Assembly (NCBI GenBank): GCA_032622095.1
Contig: CP136063.1
Span: forward strand, 8,783,814-8,847,813
Length of the DNA: 64,000 nucleotides
DNA from: Siphonodentalium dalli
Lineage: Eukaryota; Mollusca; Scaphopoda; Gadilida; Siphonodentaliidae
Reading direction: 5' to 3'
A program made the position numbers and the translations under genes. Shown in pieces: positions 20,062 to 32,800 of this stretch. Each line of letters begins with the position of its first letter. Within the stretch, counting starts at the first letter, position 1. The notes below the pieces were generated by a model that ran no database searches, was not told the DNA's origin, and saw only the letters and a program-made list of their open reading frames with translations.

Positions 20062-20504
20062 AAAATAATTATGTTTGAATTTGATAATAACAACAAGCAC
20101 CATTGCTAGCACAGTGTTTACACAAACCTGTCCAATAACATTATAATCTCTAATCTGTCATTCTGATCTCAAATAATGACCTGACTGTCTCTCTGAAGCC
20201 AAGTCCTCTGGTAGATATAATATTGGCAGATATAATAACTGCTTCTGGAGAGATATGATATGGGTGAAGGGGCTGTTGGCAGGGTGGGGGCCTGGGACAT
20301 GTGAGGGTGGGGGGGGGGGGGGGGGGTGGGTGATGGAAAGTTTCTGTGATTTCATTAAAGACTGAAGTTTCATAACTCAGAGGATGTTATAATTATGTGA
20401 GTTTTTCAAATTTTATAACATGTTATAAAAAATAATTAAAAACAAATTTTGTGTGTTAAATTGAGCAAAGAGTTCAATCTGAATTTTTGGGTTTTTTTTT
20501 TAGT
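20062..20504. other. Tail of second compound copy with a long G-run
   Basis: Parallels 13985-14299 (CACAAACCTGTCC, GACTGTCTCTCTGAAGCC, GGCAGGGTGGGGGCC). A run of about 18 G with nearby G-triplets at about 20288-20330 could form a quadruplex. No gene was seen. Confidence 0.5.
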
Positions 20505-20866
20505 TATGTCACTGGCTCCGCCCACATTCGACACAGTGACCTCATTTGAACAAATCTGAACCACAGTCCCCCAAGGACCCTTTGTACCAAATATGAACTC
20601 ATTCGGCCCAATGAAATTCGAGAATAAGTCGCTGTAAGAATTACTATGGTGGGAAAGAGTTATGGTCCTAGCTTCGCAACTATTTGACCGGGTGACTTCA
20701 TTTGAACAAATCTGAATGTGATTCACCTAGGGAACATCCACACCAAATATGAACCCAATCGGTCTTACGAACCGAGGAGAAGATAATTCTTTACGGACGG
20801 ACAGACAGACATACGGACGGCTCGACAGACGTACGACGTACGAGGAGTCTCAGGTGAGCTAAAACA
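20505..20866 (+). mobile_element. Hairpin-tailed repeat, copy after the G-run
   Basis: AGTTATGTCACTGGCTCCGC to TCTCAGGTGAGCTAAAA, with GACGGACAGACAGAC, ACGGACGGCTCGACAGAC and an ACGTACGACGTACGA palindromic patch before the tail. Confidence 0.65.
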
Positions 20867-21007
20867 CAAGAGAGGAAAGGGTTAAATAAATGATACCAAA
20901 ATCCATACAGATGAAGAACGTGCTAAGAAAAATCTAGGTAAGAAATATGAGGCTGTGATGTGTTTAAAAAAAAATTCAAGGTCAAAATGCAAAAATGTAA
21001 TTTTTAG

Positions 21008-21540
21008 TTTTTAGAGTTATGTCCCTGGCTCTGCCCCTATTTGACCCAGTGACTCCATTTTAACAAATATGAACCCAAGTCAACCAAGGTCGCTCCGGAC
21101 CAAATATAAGCTAAATCAGCCCAATAATTCTTGAGAAGAAGTCATTATAAGAAGTACTATGAGTTATGGTCCTGGTTTCTCAAGTAATCAACCTGGTGAC
21201 CTCATTTGAACAAATCTGTATGTGAGTCACCTAGGGAACATCCACACCAAACATGAACCGATTAGGCCTTACAGTTCTGGAAAAGAAGTCGTTCTAAGAA
21301 TTACTATGAAGGAATAGAGTTGTGGCCCTACTTTCGCAATTATTGGACCCAGTGACCTCATTTGAACAAATCTGAATGAGAGTCACCTAGGGAACATCCA
21401 CACCTAATATGAACCAATTCGGTCCAATGGAACTTTAGAAGATGTTCAAAGAATTGTTGACGGACGGATGGACAGACGGACGACGGACGAGGAGTGATGA
21501 CTATAGCTCCACCGGAGACTTCGTCTCAGGTGAGCTAAAA
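21008..21540 (+). mobile_element. Hairpin-tailed repeat, full copy with stem-loop tail
   Basis: Three body units, GACGGACGG stretch, then GATGACTATAGCTCCACC, GGAGACTTCGTCTC and AGGTGAGCTAAAA. GGAGAC/GTCTC forms the hairpin stem. Confidence 0.65.
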
Positions 21541-21589
21541 ATGGTATTCAATAATACCCGGCATTTTCAGATGTCCGAAATAACTAATT

Positions 21590-21668
21590 AATCGACGACG
21601 GAATTGGAAATCGATTATCAGCTTTATCAACGGTTCATCGATTATACGATTAATCGTAGCACCCCTAA
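21590..21668. mobile_element. hAT-like terminal fragment, opposite orientation
   Basis: ATCGATTATACGATTAATCG followed by TAGCACCCCTAATAAT is the complement-type counterpart of the end at 12053 (ATTAGGGGTGCTACGATTAA when read on the minus strand). No transposase was seen. Confidence 0.4.
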
Positions 21669-21670
21669 TA

Positions 21671-22229
21671 ATATTAAGGGAGAGAACTCTCTTGTGTAGT
21701 TGGTACCAAACGTTGACTGACGAAACCAATCGACAAACCTCTATAAACTCTGTACGGTACATGGAGGTCAAGGGTCGAGGAATGCAGAAATCACGTTGCT
21801 AACGATCAGTCGAACGAACATGTGATATTGTCACCCTTTGATTGTCATCATATCTATACGAAAACGGGCTAGTCCGTTGGACACATCGGTTGAACTATGA
21901 AATAACTGGAGTAGAACTTACTAGAAGCCATTTATACTGTAATTGTAGGTGTATCTTCCAGTAACTTATTTTGACCTGCACATTTTAAGGGGGAGGTCAA
22001 GTGAACAATTTTGAATGGGGATTTCCATGAAAATCTCCAGAGCAAAAGTTATGTATGAAGCAGCTGTCTAGACACCAAAGCAGTCATATCATTGAACAGT
22101 CATATATTTAACTAGCAGGTGCTCTAGGTAAATTATAAAATTTTGCAATTAATATATTTTATTCTAGAATCACGTGACCTATATTTTAGAACTCAATATA
22201 AAATATAAAAATAAATACACCAACATTAT
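21671..22229. other. No gene seen
   Basis: A minus-strand frame (21535-21771) overlaps the hAT-like end and is not convincing. The rest is AT-rich and non-repetitive by eye. Confidence 0.35.
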
Positions 22230-23985
22230 GAAAGTGTCCATGACACTGTAGCTCAACTTGGAAAGGGAATAATTTCATGTGTTACAGTCAATGGAGTGCA
22301 TGATTAGGAATGTGTTAAGTTGAAGGGCCTAGTTATGCAGAGTAAAATCCAAGATGGCCACTGGCAGCCATGTTTTTTTGCCGAATGACCCCAAAAAGAC
22401 TCGTTCCCATTTACATGTCATTGTTAACATCCATCACAAATTTCATGATGATCCGACATGTAACGTAGCCTGTGTCAAAGGATTTAGTCATGTAAAGAGA
22501 AAAATCCAAGATGGCTGCTGGCGGCCATGTTTTTTGGCCGAATGACCCCAAAATGACTCATTCCCATCTACATGTCATTATTCCATGACAAATTTCATGA
22601 TGATCCGACCAAAGATACGACTTGTAGCCCATGCCAAAGGATTTAGTCATGCAAAGAGTAAAATCCAAGATGGCTGCTGGCAGACATGTATTTTGGCCGA
22701 ACGACCCCGAAATTACTCGTTCCCATATACATGTCAATATTAACATCCATGACAAATTTCATGATGATCAGACGAACAGTACGACCTGTAGCCCGTGCTA
22801 ATGGATTGAATTTTGAAATCCAAGATGGCCACTGGCAGCCATGTTTTTTGGCCGAATGACCCCAAAATTAATCGTTCCCATCTACATGTCAATATTAACT
22901 TCCACGACAAATTTCATGATAATCAGACCAACACTCCGGCCTGTAGTATGTGCTAATTTATTGAATTATGAAATCCAAGATGGCCGCTGGCGGCCATGTT
23001 TTTTTGCCGAATGACTCCAAAATGACTCGTTCCCATCTATATGTCAATGTCAACAGTCATGACAAATTTCATAATGATCCGACCAAAGGTACGACCTGTA
23101 GTCTGTGCCAAAAGATTTAGTCACGTGAAGAACAAAATCCAAGATGGCTGCTGGCGGCCATATTTTTTTGCCGAATGACCCCAAAATGATTCGTTCCCAT
23201 CTACATGTTATCATTAACATCCATGACAAATTTCATGATGATCCGACCAAAGGTACGACCTGTAACCCATGCCATAGGATTTAGTCATGCAAAGATTAAA
23301 ATCCAGGATGGCTGCTGGCGGCCATGTTTTTTGGCCGAACGACCCCAAAATTACTCTTTCCCATCTACATGTCAATATTAACATCCATGACAAATTTCAT
23401 GATGATCAGACTAAAACACTCCGGCCTGTAGCCCGTGCTATTGGATTGAATTTTGAAATGTTTTTTTGCCGAATGACCCCAAAATGATTTGTTTCCATCT
23501 ACATGTTATCATTAACATCCATGACAAATTTCATAATGATCCGACCAAAGGTACGACCTGTAGCCCGTGCCAAACAATTTAGTCATGCAAAGAGTAAAAT
23601 CCAAGATGGCTGCTGGCGGCCATGTTTTTTGGCCGAACGACCCCAAAATGACTCGTTCCCATCTACATGTCAATATTAACATCCATGATAAATTTCATGA
23701 TGATCAGACAAACGGTAGGACCTGTAGCCCGTGCTAATGGATTGAATTTTGAAATCCAAGATGGCCACTTGCGGCCATGTTTTTTGGCCGAATGACCCCA
23801 AAATGACTCGTTCCCATCTACATGTCAATGTCAACAGCTATGACAAATTTTATAATGATCCGACCAAAGGTACGACCTGTAGACCGTGCTAAAGGAAATT
23901 GTTGACGCATCACACATGCACACACGGACGACGGACGACAAAGCCATGGCAATAGCTCAAACTTTCCAAAGTAAAGTTGAGCTAA
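22230..23985 (+). mobile_element. AAGATGGC-core element, second large copy
   Basis: Begins GAAAGTGTCCATGACACTG, TAGCTCAACTTGG and ends AAAGTAAAGTTGAGCTAA, with the same inverted ends as 6964-8647 and about eleven tandem 150-160-bp units. The first part (22230-22460) is nearly the same text as 4043-4290. No clear 10-bp flanking duplication: left ATACACCAACATTAT, right TAAATCGACC. The tail carries CACACACGGACGACGGACGA. Confidence 0.65.
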
Positions 23986-25344
23986 TAAATCGACCGACCC
24001 TAAAAATAACCCGCCGACCCTAATCTTTTTATTGATATTTTTAGAAAAAGTCTTTTGTTTACTGTTTTTTAATACCCGACTATTATAAATGCTCATAAAT
24101 ATTGATGATCATTTATAGTTTGCAAAACACATGATTTCTAACATATGCCTGTGAAAAGTGACAATGAAGTGACAGTTGTCTCAAAAGCCCCAGGTGGGTG
24201 ATGGGTTATGGATTGATGGACATGAATTTTGCAATTTTAATTTCATGAGAGTGTATAATCATGCCTGCTTTACCTGTATGCCTTGTTTGGGACTTATGGA
24301 ACATACTCATGGGTTCCAAATAAACATGCACGCACATTTATTATTTTCTCGGGAAATTTCCCCGCTGCACAGTGCTTATTTGAGTCTGCAAGTTTATTAA
24401 TTTTGAGGCTATGAAAATTGAAATCAGCACAAACTCAAGATTTCTATATGATTCCGATACCAAATTGATGAGCTTATAATTTTATGCATGGACATATTCA
24501 AATATATGGCATACATGTGAACATTTAAATATTGAATAAAACACTACATGACACATAGTATATTGATTCCTATGCTTGACCTACATGTACTATAAAAATT
24601 TTAACTAGAGTTGAATATGTTTTGCTCAACTGTGCTATTATTTGGGTCTGCACTGTTATTAACTTTCAATGGAATTTTTCGCCTGCACTATTATTTGGGC
24701 CTGCACATTTATTTGGAGCCCGAGAGTACCAGTAGGAACACTATCAACAGACATGGTGGGTGTGTATCTGTATATATACATGTATAGAGGTTATCACCGC
24801 ATATGTTAGGGGTATAGCTACTGCTTCCAAAAACCAGGCGTGCTCAGTTGGGTGTACTGGCTACCTCCAGACAATGGGATGTAGTCGTCACAATACAAGT
24901 ACGGTATAATGGCGGTAATATGGGTAAAATTCTTATAAAAGTTAGTGACATCAATTACGTACCAAGTTTATAGCCAATTTATGAAAATGTGGTATGTGAA
25001 TAATAAATAACATACTTAAGCATGAAGTAAGTTTGATCTTTCATCAATCTTAATGTCTATTTCCACTGTGTTTATCAAGTAATACTTTCCCCACAACACA
25101 AGTTGGCATTTTATGTCACTTCGGTCGAGGTAATTCAATATTTCTGCAGCTGGATACAAAATATCAAAATAAAAAAAATTTACCCTAATATTTTCACTCT
25201 GTTATCGGAAACATACAATCTGTTTTTTTTTGGCCTAAGGCAACACCAATTTTTAAATAAAAATAATGGAGCGACTGGGAATGTGACTAGGAATCCGTAA
25301 AATTTACATTTCTAAGTAATACCAGATTATCAACATAGAGAAGA
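23986..25344. other. Mostly non-repetitive intergenic or intronic sequence
   Basis: No gene found on either strand. Small items: ACCCGCCGACCCTAA near 24009-24024, and four degenerate TTATTTGgGcCTGCA-type phrases at about 24367, 24650, 24691 and 24708, suggesting a decayed element. Plus-strand frames at 24176-24400 and 25103-25300 have no recognisable domain or splice support. Confidence 0.4.
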
Positions 25345-25775
25345 AATATATATAAAGTAATATCCAAGATGGTTGCTGGCAGCTATGTTTGCAAATGAAA
25401 TTCAAAAACATTTAATAGCTTCCATCTACTAGATCAATTTTGGTGATGATCGGCTAAAGGAAGTGGACTGTAGGGTGTTCCAAAGGATTTATCATGCAAA
25501 GAGTAAAATCCAAGACATGGCAGCAGACATGTTTTATGGCCGAATGACCCCAAAATGACTCATTCCCATCTATATGTCAATGTTAACAGCCACGCAAATT
25601 TCATAATGATCGGCCAAAGCTACGACTTGTAGCCTGTGCCAAACGATTTAGTCATGCAATGAGTAGTAACACCATGATTGCTGCCAGCAGCCATGTTTTA
25701 TGGCCGAATGACGCCAAATTGACTCGTTTCCATCTACATGTCAATATTAACATCCACTGGACTGATAACTCTTTC
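25345..25775 (+). mobile_element. AAGATGGC-core repeat, diverged fragment
   Basis: Three decayed units (AATATCCAAGATGG, GAATGACCCCAAAATGACTC, CATCTATATGTCAATGTTAA, CTTGTAGCCTGTGCC) with neither inverted end. Confidence 0.55.
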
Positions 25776-25919
25776 TAAAATTCTAAAAATGGTAACCCAC
25801 TTAATTATAATATAATAAAATATTGATATATAAAAATAAATATTAATGGATAGAAGAGTTTCTGGACAGGAGTCTTCGACTGATATTATACCCCCGATTG
25901 GGCCTGGAAATATATATAT

Positions 25920-26545
25920 ATACTAGTAGATGTACCCGCCTTTGCACGGGATATCAAAGAGCATTTATTGTTAAAGTACTTTGTTCTGATAAGGTAGAAA
26001 ATAAAGGCAACGTCAAGTCCCAGCCCATGTTATCCGGAGGGCCGAAATACATGACCTCACCAAATTTCAGTTGAGATCCACCCAGTAGGTTCTGAGAACT
26101 GTGATGACTGTGGGCACAGTAACGTCAAAACGCAAGGTTAGGGAATCAGAACTCAGTCCGTGTTACCCAGAGGGCTGAAATACACGACCATACAAAATTT
26201 CAGTGTTGGTATAATGTCATAAATTGTCATAACATCAAAACGTGATGTCAAGTGAAGTATGGACAAAGCTTATGCTACCAGAAGAGCCAAAATACCTGGC
26301 CGTATCAAATTTCAGTGCGATCGTGCCAGTAGTTCCCAAGAAACTGTTTTGCCCATTCTGTATGATGTCATAACATCCCATGTTACCCGGAGGGCCGAAA
26401 TACACACCCATACACAATTTCAGTGAGATCCGGCCATTAGTTCCTGAGAAACCAGTTTCCCCGTGCGGATATGACGTCAACAAGATGTCAGACAGATGGG
26501 ACCCAGACCATGTTACCTGGAGTGCTGAAAATATTGACCATCTTT
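25920..26545. repeat. Degenerate tandem repeat with GTTACCCGGAGGGCCGAAATAC core
   Basis: Starts with TGTACCCGCCTTTGCACGGG. About five units of roughly 100-120 bp follow, each with a form of GTTACCCGGAGGGC, GAAATACA, CAAATTTCAGTG, GATCC and AGTTCCTGAGAA (about 26030, 26160, 26270, 26385 and 26510). The minus-strand frame at 26235-26483 is a by-product. The type is familiar from mollusc genomes, by recall only. Confidence 0.55.
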
Positions 26546-26770
26546 AAGTCATGAAAACAATTACTTCCACCCGAGACTTTAACCCTTTCTTTACAAAAGG
26601 GATTCTTCCATCATTTATAAAAGTCTACATTGGAATGGTCTGTTCTTCATCTGGAGGGGTGTTCAGGAAATATAAGCAGACAACTTATAATAAAAGTGCA
26701 GAAGGAATCCTATTTATTGGAGGGAAATGTTTAGATAATAAGTTCAACAAAATTTATGACATAATTTATT

Positions 26771-26975
26771 AAACTTATTATCTGAACATTTCTTATGGGA
26801 TAACTACTCATCAATGATGCTTCAGTATAGAGAGGTTTAAACTTATTATCTGAACATTTCTTATGGGATAACTACTCATCAATGATTCTTTAGTATAGAG
26901 AGGTTTAAACTTATTATCTGAACATTTCTTAAGGGATAACTACTCATCAATGAGTATTTTGTATAGAAAGGGTTA
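26771..26975. repeat. 68-bp tandem repeat, three copies
   Basis: AAACTTATTATCTGAACATT starts at 26771, 26839 and 26907, exactly 68 bp apart. The third copy is diverged at its end. It begins directly after the stop of a plus-strand 73-codon frame (26551-26772) for which there is no other support. Confidence 0.85.
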
Positions 26976-27217
26976 ACCCTGACAACGTGTAGCATAACTG
27001 ATTGCAACTTGAAAATTCATGTAAAATAATGCAACATTATCACTTTTAATTTTATTCATTTCAACATTTAACATATTTTTAAAGTGGTTGAGTTGCAAAA
27101 TTTGGACTGAAATGCATGTGTGATAATTCCATTATTTTATTTCAAGAATATTAATTCAAAATTAAATATTTTCACTCTTTATCACTACAAAACCCATGTG
27201 GGTTACTAACTAATTAC

Positions 27218-27434
27218 CTAGTAGCTGCATTATTAGAGTGCTCTTCTGTTCCTGTTTCGCTTTTTTGTATATGGAGGAGCTCTGTAGCTTCATCACTCGA
27301 GTCAGGTCTTTGTCCTTTAGATATTTCATTGCCATGGCATTTTATCTCCATGGACGAGTCTGTGTCCGAGTTGAACAAAAGAGTTGTAATTGTTGTTCGG
27401 AATTACGGTGGAATTCATCAATGGATTGTCATAC
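27218..27434 (-). CDS. Possible first coding exon with a start codon
   Basis: On the minus strand a strong acceptor (TTTCTGTCCTAATTTTATAG) precedes 27434 and a donor (ACTAG|GTAATT) follows 27218. From ATG at 27351-27349 (context TCCATGG) 44 codons are open to the donor, encoding a hydrophilic, acidic segment with EISKGQRPDSSDEATELL. An in-frame TAA lies upstream of the ATG, so the first part would be 5' untranslated. Composition fits the disordered N-terminus of a nuclear protein. It is on the same strand as, and upstream of, the PWWP exon, but ends in phase 2 whereas that exon begins in phase 1, so at least one other exon would be needed. An alternative frame from 27433 (YDNPLMNSTVIPNN) is also open for 35 codons. 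The product is unidentified. Confidence 0.35.
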
Positions 27435-28127
27435 CTATAAAATTAGGACAGAAATGTTAAACATGGGTCATATATAGGTGATGATCTAACATGCTAAACA
27501 TATGGTTCCTTTATAGGGTAATGGGTAATGGTAAGGTAAATAAACAAAGATACTATATTTCCGCACATCAACAGCATTTGCATCTCAGCAGGGTCCCCTT
27601 GACTGACTGTGAATGCATACTCTGAGATTTAAAAGAGACACATGATTCATGTTGAAATAAGATTTGAAGTACCCTTACAAACCTTGAGAAAAGCGTCCAC
27701 AGTACATTCTCAGACAATCTATTCCAGTGTACAAACAGCTATGCTCTAATTAATCAACTCTCCTTAACAAGGTTGACCACCGGTGTTACCTCAATACTCA
27801 ACTGCATTCAAGCAATCAACTGCGGTCATATATACCGTGGACGAATGAGGAACCACCTCGGGTTCTCAGTTAGACCATTTACATCAGTGATAGTCTACTA
27901 GAGACAAGGGGAACAATAGAATTCCCGCAATTTACAATCATTTGGAAATCTGACAAATTTAGCCCATTTATCCGAACAATGGCATGGATGATGCCACAGG
28001 TGTGTCAACTTTCAATTAATACCATAAAATGTCTCCCAAGACGTCAAATATCCAGGTTGATTCTGCTCAAACAATGTTGCCATCCTATTTTTTCGAAAAT
28101 CTATCCAACTTTTTAAAAATCGATAAA
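27435..28127. other. Single-copy flank of the satellite, no gene
   Basis: No repeat family or gene recognised. A weak relative of the TAAGTAATCGA repeat occurs near 27741. Sequence becomes satellite-like at about 28121-28135 (CGATAAACAATCAACTAG), marking the left junction. Confidence 0.45.
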
Positions 28128-29829
28128 CAATCAACTAGAACATCTAGTGCTCAATGCTGACTTGTCGGCTGATAATTTATCTATGTATAACGATCAACAA
28201 TAACATCTAGTGCTCAATGCTGACTTGTCGGTTGATAATTTATCTATGTATAACGATCAACAATAACATCTAGTGCTCAATACTGACTTGTCGGTTGATA
28301 ATTTATCTATGTACAACGATCAACAATAACATCTAGTGCTCAATGCTGACTTGTCGGTTGATAATTTATCTATGTATAACGATCAACTAAAACATCTAGT
28401 GCTCAATGCTGACTTGTCGGCTGATAATTAATCTATGCATAACGATCAACAATAACATCTAGAGCTCAATGCTGACTTGTCGGCTGATAATTTATCTATG
28501 TATAACGATCAACTATAACATCTAGTGCTCAATGCTGACTTGTCGGCTGATAATTAATCTATGCATAACGATCAACAATAACATCTAGTGCTCAATGCTG
28601 ACTTGTCGGCTGATAATTTATCTATGTATAACGATCAACTATAACATCTAGTGCTCAATGCTGACTTGTCGGCTGATAATTTATCTATGTATAACGATCA
28701 ACAATAACATCTAGTGCTCAATGCTGACTTGTCGGTTGATAATTTATCTATGTATAACGATCAACAATAACATCTAGTGCTCAATGCTGACTTGTCGGTT
28801 GATAATTTATCTATGTATAACGATCAACAATAACATCTAGTGCTCAATGCTGACTTGTCGGTTGATAATTTATCTATGTATAACGATCAACTAAAACATC
28901 TAGTGCTCAATGCTGACTTGTCGGCTGATAATTAATCTATGCATAACGATCAACAATAACATCTAGTGCTCAATGCTGACTTGTCGGTTGATAATTTATC
29001 TATGTATAACGATCAACAATAACATCTAGTGCTCAATGCTGACTTGTCGGTTGATAATTTATCTATGTATAACGATCAACTATAACATCTAGTGCTCAAT
29101 GCTGACTTGTCGGCTGATAATTTATCTATGTATAACGATCAACAATAACATCTAGTGCTCAATGCTGACTTGTCGGTTGATAATTTATCTATGTATAACG
29201 ATCAACTAAAACATCTAGTGCTCAATGCTGACTTGTCAGCTGATAATTTATCTATGCATAACGATCAACTAAAACATCTAGTGCTCAATGCTGACTTGTC
29301 GGCTGATAATTTATCTATGTATAACAATCAATTAAAACATCTAGTGCTCAATGCTGACTTGTCGGTTGATAATTTATCTATGTATAACGATCAACTAAAA
29401 CATATAGTGCTCAATGCTGACTTGTCGGTTGATAATTTATCTATGTATAACGATCAACTAAAACATCTAGTGCTCAATGCTGACTTGTCGGCTGATAATT
29501 TATCTATGTATAACGATCAACTAAAACATCTAGTGCTCAATGCTGACTTGTCGGCTGATAATTTATCTATGTATAACGATCAACTAAAACATCTAGTGCT
29601 CAATGCTGACTTGTCGGCTGATAATTTATCTATGTATAACGATCAACTAAAACATCTAGTGCTCAATGCTGACTTGTCGGTTGATAATTTATCTATGTAT
29701 AACGATCAACTAAAACATCTAGCGCTCAATGCTGACTTGTCGGTTGATAATTTATCTATGCATAACGTTCAACTAAAACATCTAGTGCTCAATGCTGACT
29801 TGTCGGTTGATAATTTATCTATGTATAAC

Positions 29830-32800
29830 GATCAACAATAACATCTAGTGCTCAATGCTGACTTGTCGGTTGATAATTTATCTATGTATAACGATCAATT
29901 AAAACATCTAGTGCTCAATGCTGACTTGTCGGTTGATAATTAATCTATGCATAACGATCAACTAAAACATCTAGCGCTCAATGCTGACTTGTCGGTTGAT
30001 AATTTATCTATGTATAACGATCAACTAAAACATCTAGCGCTCAATGCTGACTTGTCGGCTGATAATTTATCTATGTATAACGATCAACTAAAACATCTAG
30101 TGCTCAATGCTGACTTGTCGGCTGATAATTTATCTATGCATAACGATCAACTAAAACATCTAGTGCTCAATGCTGACTTGTCGGTTGATAATTTATCTAT
30201 GTATAACGATCAACTAAAACATCTAGTGCTCAATGCTGACTTGTCGGCTGATAATTTATCTATGTATAACGATCAACTAAAACATCTAGTGCTCAATGCT
30301 GACTTGTCGGCTGATAATTTATCTATGTATAACGATCAACTAAAACATCTAGTACTCAATGCTGACTTGTCAGTTGATAATTTATCTATGTATAACGATC
30401 AACTAAAACATCTAGCGCTCAATGCTGACTTGTCGGTTGATAATTTATCTATGCATAACGTTCAACTAAAACATCTAGTGCTCAATGCTGACTTGTCGGT
30501 TGATAATTTATCTATGTATAACGATCAACAATAACATCTAGTGCTCAATGCTGACTTGTCGGTTGATAATTTATCTATGTATAACGATCAACTAAAACAT
30601 CTAGCGCTCAATGCTGACTTGTCGGCTGATAATTTATCTATGTATAAAGATCAACTAAAACATCTAGTGCTCAATGCTGACTTGTCGGCTGATAATTTAT
30701 CTATGCATAACGATCAACTAAAACATCTAGTGCTCAATGCTGACTTGTCGGTTGATAATTTATCTATGCATAACGATCAACAATACATCTAGTGCTCAAT
30801 GCTGACTTGTCGGTTGATAATTTATCTATGTATAACGATCAACTAAAACATCTAGCCCTCAATGCTGACTTGTCGGTTGATAATTTATCTATGTATAACG
30901 ATCAATTAAAACATTTAGTGCTCAATGCTGACTTGTCGGCTGATAATTTATCTATGTATAACGATCAACAATAACATCTAGTGCTCAATGCTGACTTGTC
31001 GGCTGATAATTTATCTATGTATAACGATCAACTAAAACATCTAGTGCTCAATGCTGACTTGTCGGTTGATAATTTATCTATGTATAACGATCAACTAAAA
31101 CATCTAGTGCTCAATGCTGACTTGTCGGTTGATAATTTATCTATGCATAACGATCAACTAAAACATCTAGTGCTCAATGCTGACTTGTCCGCTGATAATT
31201 TATCTATGTATAACGATCAACTAAAACATCTAGTGCTCAATGCTGACTTGTCGGTTGATAATTTATCTATGTATAACGATCAACTAAAACATCTAGTGCT
31301 CAATGCTGACTTGTCGGTTGATAATTTATCTATGCATAACGATCAACTAAAACATCTAGTGCTCAATGCTGACTTGTCGGCTGATAATTTATCTATGCAT
31401 AACGATCAACTAAAACATCTAGTGCTCAATGCTGACTTGTCGGTTGATAATTTATCTATGCATAACGATCAACTAAAACATCTAGCGCTCAATGCTGACT
31501 TGTCGGTTGATAATTTATCTATGTATAACGATCAACTAAAACATCTAGCGCTCAATGCTGACTTGTCGGCTGATAATTTATCTATGTATAACGATCAACT
31601 AAAACATCTAGTGCTCAATGCTGACTTGTCGGTTGATAATTAATCTATGTATAACGATCAACAGTACATCTAGTGCTCAATGCTGACTTGTCGGTTGATA
31701 ATTTATCTATGTATAACGATCAACTAAAACATCTAGCGCTCAATGCTGACTTGTCGGCTGATAATTTATCTATGTATAACGATCAACTAAAACATCTAGT
31801 GCTCAATGCTGACTTGTCGGTTGATAATTAATCTATGTATAACGATCAACAGTACATCTAGTGCTCAATGCTGACTTGTCGGTTGATAATTTATCTATGT
31901 ATAACGATCAACTAAAACATCTAGTGCTCAATGCTGACTTGTCGGCTGATAATTTATCTATGCATAACGATCAACTAAAACATCTAGTGCTCAATGCTGA
32001 CTTGTCGGCTGATAATTTATCTATGTATAACGATCAACTAAAACATCTAGTGCTCAATGCTGACTTGTCGGCTGATAATTAATCTATGCATAACGATCAA
32101 CTAAAACATCTAGTGCTCAATGCTGACTTGTCGGCTGATAATTTATCTATGTATAACGATCAACTAAAACATCTAGTGCTCAATGCTGACTTGTCGGTTG
32201 ATAATGTATCTATGTATAACGATCAACTAAAACATCTAGTGCTCAATGCTGACTTGTCGGCTGATAATTTATCTATGCATAACGATCAACTAAAACATCT
32301 AGTGCTCAATGCTGACTTGTCGGTTGATAATTTATCTATGTATAACGATCAACAATAACATCTAGTGCTCAATGCTGACTTGTCGGTTGATAATTTATCT
32401 ATGTATAACGATCAATTAAAACATCTAGTGCTCAATGCTGACTTGTCGGTTGATAATTAATCTATGCATAACGATCAACTAAAACATCTAGCGCTCAATG
32501 CTGACTTGTCGGTTGATAATTTATCTATGTATAACGATCAACTAAAACATCTAGCGCTCAATGCTGACTTGTCGGCTGATAATTTATCTATGTATAACGA
32601 TCAACTAAAACATCTAGTGCTCAATGCTGACTTGTCGGCTGATAATTTATCTATGCATAACGATCAACTAAAACATCTAGTGCTCAATGCTGACTTGTCG
32701 GTTGATAATTTATCTATGTATAACGATCAACTAAAACATCTAGTGCTCAATGCTGACTTGTCGGCTGATAATTTATCTATGTATAACGATCAACTAAAAC

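Noticed and set aside
12601-21540. Helitron assignment for the hairpin-tailed family
   Set aside because: CTAA after a hairpin is suggestive, but the flanking base is A in every copy and no TC start was established.
26235-26483. 82-codon minus-strand frame
   Set aside because: Built from the GTTACCCGGAGGGC tandem repeat.
26551-26772. 73-codon ATG frame on the plus strand
   Set aside because: Unrecognised product, ends at the start of the 68-bp repeat, no supporting signals.
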